Source: Saprospiraceae bacterium (GTDB lineage Bacteria > Bacteroidota > Bacteroidia > Chitinophagales > Saprospiraceae). Taken from it: a DNA stretch of 10,840 nucleotides. The notes beneath the pieces are model-generated. The model was not told the DNA's origin, ran no database searches, and saw nothing but the letters and a program-made list of their open reading frames with translations. Location of the stretch: contig JAHDBK010000080.1 of the NCBI GenBank assembly GCA_020630455.1, forward strand, positions 1-10,840, read 5' to 3'. This document shows, piece after piece, positions 6,629 to 10,840 of the stretch; the stretch's first letter is position 1, and each line of letters begins with the position of its first letter. A program made the position numbers and the translations under genes.

Positions 6629-7246
6629 ATGGCAAAAGAAAAATTATTCCTAAGTCACAAAAATATGCCTGAAGATAGGGTGGAGGATGAGATGTTTAAA
6701 GGTTTTTATGTGTATAATCCGCATATTGTTTTTTATGTATATACCCCCGTCGCCATCTTGAATATTGGACTCGCTATTTATATGGGAGTATTATGGTGGC
6801 AAATTGCCTTAGGCTTGATGGTGGCGGTGGCATTTTGGACGGTTTTTGAATATTCTATGCATCGTTATTTATTTCATTTTGAATCTGAAAATCCTTTCTG
6901 GAAGAAGTTTTTTTATACGATTCATCACGGTCATCACGATTATCCTAATGATAATCGATTTATGTTAGTACATCCTATTATCAGTTTAGTAGCATTTGTT
7001 ATCCTTTGGGGATTGTTTTATTTAATTGCAGGTCATTATGCACATGCTTTTATGGGTGGAATAGGTATTTGTTATATGTTTTATGATTGGTTGCATTTTG
7101 CTTCGCATAATTATAATTATAAAAATAAATATTTTCAAATGTTGAAAGTACATCACATGAGGCATCATTATGAGGATAATGATAAGAATTTTGCCTTTAC
7201 TACTTTGATTTGGGATATTATAATGAAGACTTTGTTAAGGAATTAA
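6629..7246 (+). CDS. Fatty acid hydroxylase / sterol desaturase superfamily membrane protein
   Basis: This is a 205-residue integral membrane di-iron oxygenase. The histidine clusters that would bind two irons are all present: HRYLFH (78-83), HHGHH (99-103), HFASH (156-160) and HHMRHH (175-180). Hydrophobic spans are seen at about 34-52, 56-75, 115-135 and 138-155. The HxxxxH followed by HHGHHDYPNDNRF pattern and the closing LIWDIIMKT resemble the catalytic part of fatty acid 2-hydroxylases (Scs7/FA2H type) more than CrtZ carotene hydroxylases. The fused cytochrome b5 domain of the eukaryotic enzymes is absent. A role in hydroxylating membrane lipid acyl chains is plausible, for example sphingolipids or amino lipids, but the substrate is inferred only. 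It is divergent from the his operon and convergent with menC. The start is preceded by an A-rich stretch. Confidence 0.85.
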   Translation: MAKEKLFLSHKNMPEDRVEDEMFKGFYVYNPHIVFYVYTPVAILNIGLAIYMGVLWWQIALGLMVAVAFWTVFEYSMHRYLFHFESENPFWKKFFYTIHHGHHDYPNDNRFMLVHPIISLVAFVILWGLFYLIAGHYAHAFMGGIGICYMFYDWLHFASHNYNYKNKYFQMLKVHHMRHHYEDNDKNFAFTTLIWDIIMKTLLRN

Positions 7247-7251
7247 CAAAG
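7230..7251. terminator. Hairpin across the hydroxylase stop codon, possible weak bidirectional terminator
   Basis: CTTTGTTAA (7230-7238), loop GGAA, and TTAACAAAG (7243-7251) form a perfect 9-bp stem that includes the TAA stop at 7244-7246. It sits between two convergent genes, where a terminator is expected. The stem is AT-rich and neither strand has a clean T-tract after it, so termination is uncertain. Confidence 0.35.
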
Positions 7252-7278
7252 ATAATAGACAAGAGATATTAGACATTA
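7251..7278. repeat. Two degenerate 14-nt tandem units in the convergent intergenic gap
   Basis: GATAATAGACAAGA (7251-7264) and GATATTAGACATTA (7265-7278) match at 11 of 14 positions. A reverse-complement echo, GTCTATT (7304-7310), pairs with AATAGAC (7254-7260) further along. The gap holds no gene. Confidence 0.45.
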
Positions 7279-7317
7279 AATTGAATATTTAGATGAATTA
7301 GTAGTCTATTGATATAC

Positions 7318-8358
7318 CTAAAATCTCCATTTTTTAGAATTATCATAAAATAACTTTGCTTTTCTAATTACTAATGGGCTAGGGATATTATTTGTATATA
7401 ATTGTCCCGTGCCGAGTCCTTGAGGCATTGCATTTCTTAGAGTGTAGGTCCATTGAGCTATGGCATTCAATCCTACATTGCTTTCTAGGGCAGATGTAAT
7501 CCACCAACCTATATTTTGAGCTTTGGCGAGGTCTATCCATTCTTGGCTATGAGCAAAGCCTCCAACTAAGCTAGGTTTCAATATAATGTATTGGGGTTTT
7601 ATTTTTGATAACAAAAATTCTTTATCTTTTTTTGTTTTTATACCAATTAGCTCTTCGTCTAATGCGATGGCTAATGGTGTTTTTTCGCAGAGTTCGGCCA
7701 TTTCTACCCATTGTTTCTGACGAATAGGTTGTTCGATAGAGTGCAGTTCGAATTCGGATAAACGGGATAGTTTTTCAAGGGCATCATTAGGGCTGAAAGC
7801 CCCATTAGCATCTACTCTAATTTCTACTTCTTTGGCTGAAAATTGTGCTCTAATATAAGCTAATAAAGATAATTCTTGCTCAAAATCAATAGCCCCTATT
7901 TTTAATTTAATACAAGTAAATCCTGTTTTTAATTTTTCTTTAATTTGCTCAAACATGAATTCTTTTTCACCCATCCATATCAAGCCATTAATATCAATTC
8001 CTTTTTTACCTTTATTAAAATCTGAAGGGAATAAAATGAACGGATTTTCATTTTGTAAACTCAATAATGCCATTTCAATTCCAAATAAAATAGAAGGAAA
8101 ATCCGCTAATTTTTCTTTAGGATTGATTAAATAATAGCCAATATTATTACAAACTTCTTCTAGTTTTTTTTCATAATCGGGCACATCATCAATACTCAAT
8201 CCTTTAAGCATACCACATTCTCCTATTCCTTCTATTTCAGGATTTGTATCATCATAAATTTGAATAAACCAAGTATTCTTTTGTTTTAATATACCCCTAG
8301 AAGTTCCGCTTGGTTGTTTAAATTTCAGGGTATGTAAATGCCATTCTGCTTGTATCAT
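7318..8358 (-). CDS. menC: o-Succinylbenzoate synthase MenC (enolase superfamily)
   Basis: MenC dehydrates SHCHC to o-succinylbenzoate in menaquinone biosynthesis. The enolase-superfamily catalytic set is intact: K151 and K153 in CIKLKIG, metal ligands D183 (VDANGAF), E209 (SIEQPI) and D234 (ALDEELIG), and K261 (ILKPSLVGG). The C-terminal WWITSALESNVGLNAIAQ and GLGTGQLYTNN (315-324) segments are typical of OSB synthases and argue against a dipeptide epimerase. The ATG at 8358 gives 346 residues beginning MIQAEWHLHTLKF. A longer reading frame from a TTG at 8397 would only translate a tandem repeat, so it was not chosen. The stop is TAG at 7320-7318. It lies 63 bases after the isomerase gene, probably in the same transcript. 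No other men gene is in the window. Confidence 0.9.
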   Translation of the reverse strand: MIQAEWHLHTLKFKQPSGTSRGILKQKNTWFIQIYDDTNPEIEGIGECGMLKGLSIDDVPDYEKKLEEVCNNIGYYLINPKEKLADFPSILFGIEMALLSLQNENPFILFPSDFNKGKKGIDINGLIWMGEKEFMFEQIKEKLKTGFTCIKLKIGAIDFEQELSLLAYIRAQFSAKEVEIRVDANGAFSPNDALEKLSRLSEFELHSIEQPIRQKQWVEMAELCEKTPLAIALDEELIGIKTKKDKEFLLSKIKPQYIILKPSLVGGFAHSQEWIDLAKAQNIGWWITSALESNVGLNAIAQWTYTLRNAMPQGLGTGQLYTNNIPSPLVIRKAKLFYDNSKKWRF

Positions 8359-8398
8359 TTTGAGTATCGAGTATTGAGTACAGCGTATTGAGTACAAA
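8357..8398. repeat. Three 14-nt tandem units overlapping the menC start
   Basis: GTATTGAGTACAGC (8371-8384) and GTATTGAGTACAAA (8385-8398) match at 12 of 14 positions. The preceding 14 bases (8357-8370) match the first at about 9 positions and include part of the menC start codon. Further GAGTAC/GTACTC-like words continue to about 8412 and can form a 6-bp hairpin (8390-8395 with 8407-8412). The array fills most of the gap between menC and the isomerase gene. Confidence 0.65.
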
Positions 8399-8421
8399 GT
8401 GTCTCAGTACTCTGTATTATT

Positions 8422-9405
8422 TTAAGTTAATCTTTTCAGTTCTCCTTTAAGATGATTAATAGAGTCAATAGACATAATGTCGACATCATATAATTTAGAC
8501 ATTTCAAGAGAAAGAAAATCTCCTAAATGAATAGTATATAATGCTTTTTGTAAAAAGGAATTTCCCTTAGCGATAATTTCTATAATGGAAGCGGCTTTAG
8601 GTCGAATGATTTCCTTCATGATGTCCATTCTCAATTGATTTTTGAGATGGTCTTCTTTATTTCTTAAATAAATAACAGCTTTGTCTTGGTGGTTTTTTTC
8701 CCAGCCAACTATTTCATTATGATTCATTTCTGGGACGACATGATACATGGCTAGATTTTTAGCATTTTCATTAATTTGTTGTACCCATCTGATAAGAACA
8801 GCCTCAAAATCATTTTCAGCATAAAGAACTAAAGTCTTATTATGTGTAAATTGTGCGATAGTAGTTGCTCTATATCGAATATCTTCTTGCTGCTCATTTA
8901 AAAAATCTTGACAAGATTCTAAATCATTAATAATATCATTAGAAATAAAACCAGCATGTTGTAATAATAACAACTGTGCTTTAAGTGAAAATCCTAAACA
9001 AGCTCTAGGAGCAGGATAGCCGTTTGGTAAAGCTACATGAGTAATCCCTTTTTCATTTGCATATTCTAATAATCTTCCTCCAGAACTGACTACAGATAAT
9101 TGAGCATTTCTATTGGACGCTTCTAAAAAAGCAGCCAAAGTTTCTTCTGTATTACCTGAATAAGAAGAAGCAATCACCCAAGAGTTTTCATTTACAAAGG
9201 CAGGGAGTTTATAATTGTTGACAGTTAAAATTGGAATATTGACATGATATTGTAAAGTTTGAGCTACTAATTGTCCACCAATTCCTGAACCACCCATTCC
9301 TAAAATAATTATATTTCGAATATTAGATGTATCTAATTTTTTATTAGAACGGACATCTAAACTATAAGCTAATTGATTGGGAAAGTTGACGATTAATTCT
9401 TCCAT
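8422..9405 (-). CDS. Bifunctional phosphoglucose/phosphomannose isomerase, SIS-domain family
   Basis: This 327-residue protein has two SIS (sugar isomerase) domains and belongs to the archaeal-type PGI/PMI family. That family interconverts fructose-6-phosphate with glucose-6-phosphate and mannose-6-phosphate. The N-terminal domain shows ILGMGGSGIGG at 34-44 and the phosphosugar-binding SSYSGNTEETLA at 80-91. Likely catalytic positions, by comparison with the Pyrobaculum enzyme, are R134 (PAPRACLG), E213 (NENAKNL), H229 (EMNHNEIVGWE) and K320 (HLKGEL). It is not similar to the classical large Pgi. It might link glycolysis to mannose and GDP-sugar supply for surface polysaccharide. It follows the FAD gene by 76 bases and precedes menC. 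Functional overlap with these neighbours is not obvious. Confidence 0.88.
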   Translation of the reverse strand: MEELIVNFPNQLAYSLDVRSNKKLDTSNIRNIIILGMGGSGIGGQLVAQTLQYHVNIPILTVNNYKLPAFVNENSWVIASSYSGNTEETLAAFLEASNRNAQLSVVSSGGRLLEYANEKGITHVALPNGYPAPRACLGFSLKAQLLLLQHAGFISNDIINDLESCQDFLNEQQEDIRYRATTIAQFTHNKTLVLYAENDFEAVLIRWVQQINENAKNLAMYHVVPEMNHNEIVGWEKNHQDKAVIYLRNKEDHLKNQLRMDIMKEIIRPKAASIIEIIAKGNSFLQKALYTIHLGDFLSLEMSKLYDVDIMSIDSINHLKGELKRLT

Positions 9406-9433
9406 ATAATTTATATTATTAATTAAGTATAAC

Positions 9434-9446
9434 TTGTATAATACAA
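9434..9446. repeat. 13-bp palindrome upstream of the isomerase gene
   Basis: TTGTAT-A-ATACAA is a perfect 6-bp inverted repeat with a 1-base centre. It lies 28 bases before the isomerase ATG, in the 76-base gap after the FAD gene. It could be an operator, but such AT-rich palindromes also arise by chance. I saw no convincing -7 box or terminator in this gap. Confidence 0.25.
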
Positions 9447-9481
9447 AAATCTTTCCTAATTTAAAAAGGGTGATAAGGCAA

Positions 9482-10708
9482 TTAAAATAAGAGGCTCATT
9501 ATCATTTTGAAATAGTAGGTATTGTTCAAATTTTTAGGATCATTGAGTGCGATATTGACGAATTCTTGAATGTTTCCTGTTCTTTTTTCTTTATTTACAA
9601 TTCTATTCATTTTATTTTTTCTAATAAATAAATATTGCATTAAGCGTGATGCACGAAGTTCAGGAAGTACAAGTTTGTTAATTCTTTTGTCATATTGTTT
9701 CATGAAACTTGCAGAAAAATCATTTTTATCAAATGCTTTTTTGATTTGGTCAGCAGCATATCTTCCTGAGCGAATGGCGTTGGCAATTCCTTCTCCAGAC
9801 ATAGGGTCAATAAGACTTGCTGCGTCACCTACTAATATATATCGGTCTCCTGAAATGCTGATTTTTTTAGACCCCAAGGGTAGTCCATGCCCTTTTATTG
9901 TTTCTAAAGCTTTAGCATTTTTGAATTTTTCTTTTAATACGGGATGTTTTTCAATAGCATTATTGAGGATTTCTTTGATGTTTAATTTTTCTTTACTTAC
10001 TTTTTTAGAAGAAATTCCAAGGCCCACATTGGCTTTGCCTTCCCCAAGAGGGAATACCCAGAGATAGCCTGGAATTACATCATCAAAAAAATAAAATTCT
10101 AGATGATGTGCTGTTTTTTCATCAAAATGAACATTTTCATAATATACTCTTAAACCAGCAGCGTGAAGATTTTTATTCATCTTTTGTCCAGCTAGTCTTT
10201 TGGCTACTAATGAATGAGCTCCTCCAGCTCCAATGACTATTTTTCCTTTCCAATTATAATTTTTATTAGAAATAGTAAGATTATCATTGTCTTTTTCTAC
10301 TGCAGTGGCTTTTTCTCCTTCAAAAAAAGTAACATTTTGATTTTGTTTAGCTTCTTGATATAAAAGGTAGTCAAAATCTATTCTTTTGCTAATATGCATA
10401 TCCAAAGGCTTACCGTGTTGAATTAAATCAACGGTAAAACTTTCATTGTTAGGAGCACATACATAAACTCCTTTTACAATTCCTGTTTTACTAGAAGCAT
10501 AAAAATTTTCAGCTAACCTAGGAGATAATTGTTTTAATTGATTGGTAATGTCTAAACTTAATGCATCTCCACATGTTTTGTCTCTAGGGAAAACTCCTTT
10601 TTCAATAATACCTATTTTAAGATTTGTATCTGCTAATGCAATAGCACATGCCAATCCTGCTGGACCAGCTCCTTCAATAAGGACATCAAATTCAGCGTTT
10701 TTTGTCAT
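9482..10708 (-). CDS. Geranylgeranyl-reductase-family FAD-dependent oxidoreductase
   Basis: This 408-residue flavoprotein has a p-hydroxybenzoate-hydroxylase-like fold. Visible are the dinucleotide-binding GAGPAG at 13-18 with the ribose-binding E36, PRDKTCGDALS at 41-51 (the CG motif typical of geranylgeranyl reductases), VIGAGGAHS at 158-166, FPLGEGKANVGLG at 219-231, and the FAD pyrophosphate motif GDAASLIDPMSGEGI at 294-308. Family members reduce isoprenoid double bonds in chlorophyll, archaeal lipid or menaquinone side chains. Others are halogenases or monooxygenases. The nearby menC makes a quinone or isoprenoid substrate thinkable, but this is inference. The start at 10708 is supported by a good promoter 20 bases upstream. 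It is the first gene of a likely three-gene transcript running to menC. Confidence 0.85.
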   Translation of the reverse strand: MTKNAEFDVLIEGAGPAGLACAIALADTNLKIGIIEKGVFPRDKTCGDALSLDITNQLKQLSPRLAENFYASSKTGIVKGVYVCAPNNESFTVDLIQHGKPLDMHISKRIDFDYLLYQEAKQNQNVTFFEGEKATAVEKDNDNLTISNKNYNWKGKIVIGAGGAHSLVAKRLAGQKMNKNLHAAGLRVYYENVHFDEKTAHHLEFYFFDDVIPGYLWVFPLGEGKANVGLGISSKKVSKEKLNIKEILNNAIEKHPVLKEKFKNAKALETIKGHGLPLGSKKISISGDRYILVGDAASLIDPMSGEGIANAIRSGRYAADQIKKAFDKNDFSASFMKQYDKRINKLVLPELRASRLMQYLFIRKNKMNRIVNKEKRTGNIQEFVNIALNDPKNLNNTYYFKMIMSLLF

Positions 10709-10727
10709 AAGGAATAAATTATTGTGG

Positions 10728-10757
10728 CAAAGGTACGTTTATTATAAATAATATGAA
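10728..10757 (-). promoter_or_regulatory. Bacteroidota-type promoter for the FAD oxidoreductase gene
   Basis: On the minus strand TACCTTTG (10735-10728) is a perfect match to the -7 consensus TAnnTTTG, followed by CC. A degenerate -33 element (TTC, 10757-10755) lies 19 bases upstream. Transcription would start about 10-15 bases before the ATG at 10708, giving a very short leader. Beyond it, 10758-10840 is AT-rich and I see no gene or site in it. Confidence 0.65.
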
Positions 10758-10840
10758 GAGTTTTTTATATATTATATATTTTATATTAAAATAATTATAT
10801 ACTTTTATTGTAACTTTAAAAGGCGAAATGCAGTTATAAT

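Noticed and set aside
8359..8397. N-terminal extension of MenC from a TTG codon
   Set aside because: The 13 extra residues only translate the 14-nt repeat. The ATG at 8358 gives the usual MenC start.
9570..10067. 165-codon plus-strand ORF with hydrophobic runs
   Set aside because: It lies wholly antisense to the FAD oxidoreductase, whose motifs are intact. The hydrophobicity comes from reading AT-rich coding DNA backwards.
10542..10751. Plus-strand ORF at the start of the FAD gene
   Set aside because: It is antisense to the GAGPAG and PRDKTCG motifs and crosses the promoter, with no family resemblance.

Overview
The window is AT-rich, bacterial and gene-dense, and it points to the Bacteroidota (Bacteroidetes). 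The evidence is a hisG-D-C-B-H-A-F gene order with bifunctional HisB and long-form HisG, starts preceded by A-rich sequence instead of Shine-Dalgarno sites, a promoter with a perfect Bacteroidetes -7 box (TACCTTTG), and a mix of menaquinone-synthesis and archaeal-type sugar-isomerase genes. I cannot place it below phylum with confidence.

Positions 1-6284 (minus strand) hold a histidine biosynthesis operon, hisG, hisD, hisC, hisB, hisH, hisA and hisF. hisF runs off the left edge with at most a few codons missing, and hisI/hisIE presumably follows outside. Every gene overlaps the next by 1-8 bases. The encoded enzymes cover PRPP + ATP to histidine except the HisI/HisE steps.

Positions 6285-6628 form the control region. 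They hold a previously unlisted 20-codon leader peptide with five His codons, four of them consecutive (6402-6464). Between it and hisG lies a perfect 8-bp intrinsic terminator (6343-6369). The leader carries an 8-nt segment that can pair with the 5' part of the terminator as an antiterminator. This is a textbook-style ribosome-mediated attenuator for histidine starvation. A possible third pairing partner and a strong SD-like AGGAGG at the end of the leader are unexplained extras. A 28-bp palindrome near 6573-6600 lies before the divergent gene.

Positions 6629-7246 (plus strand) encode a small membrane di-iron fatty acid hydroxylase/sterol desaturase-family protein. From 7318 to 10708, three minus-strand genes follow one another: an FAD-dependent geranylgeranyl-reductase-family protein (first transcribed), an archaeal-type bifunctional phosphoglucose/phosphomannose isomerase, and menC (o-succinylbenzoate synthase). 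Degenerate 14-nt-period repeats sit on both sides of menC, and a promoter precedes the FAD gene. I saw no tRNA, rRNA, CRISPR, insertion sequence or phage gene. The most noteworthy system is the histidine attenuator; the coding genes belong to known families.
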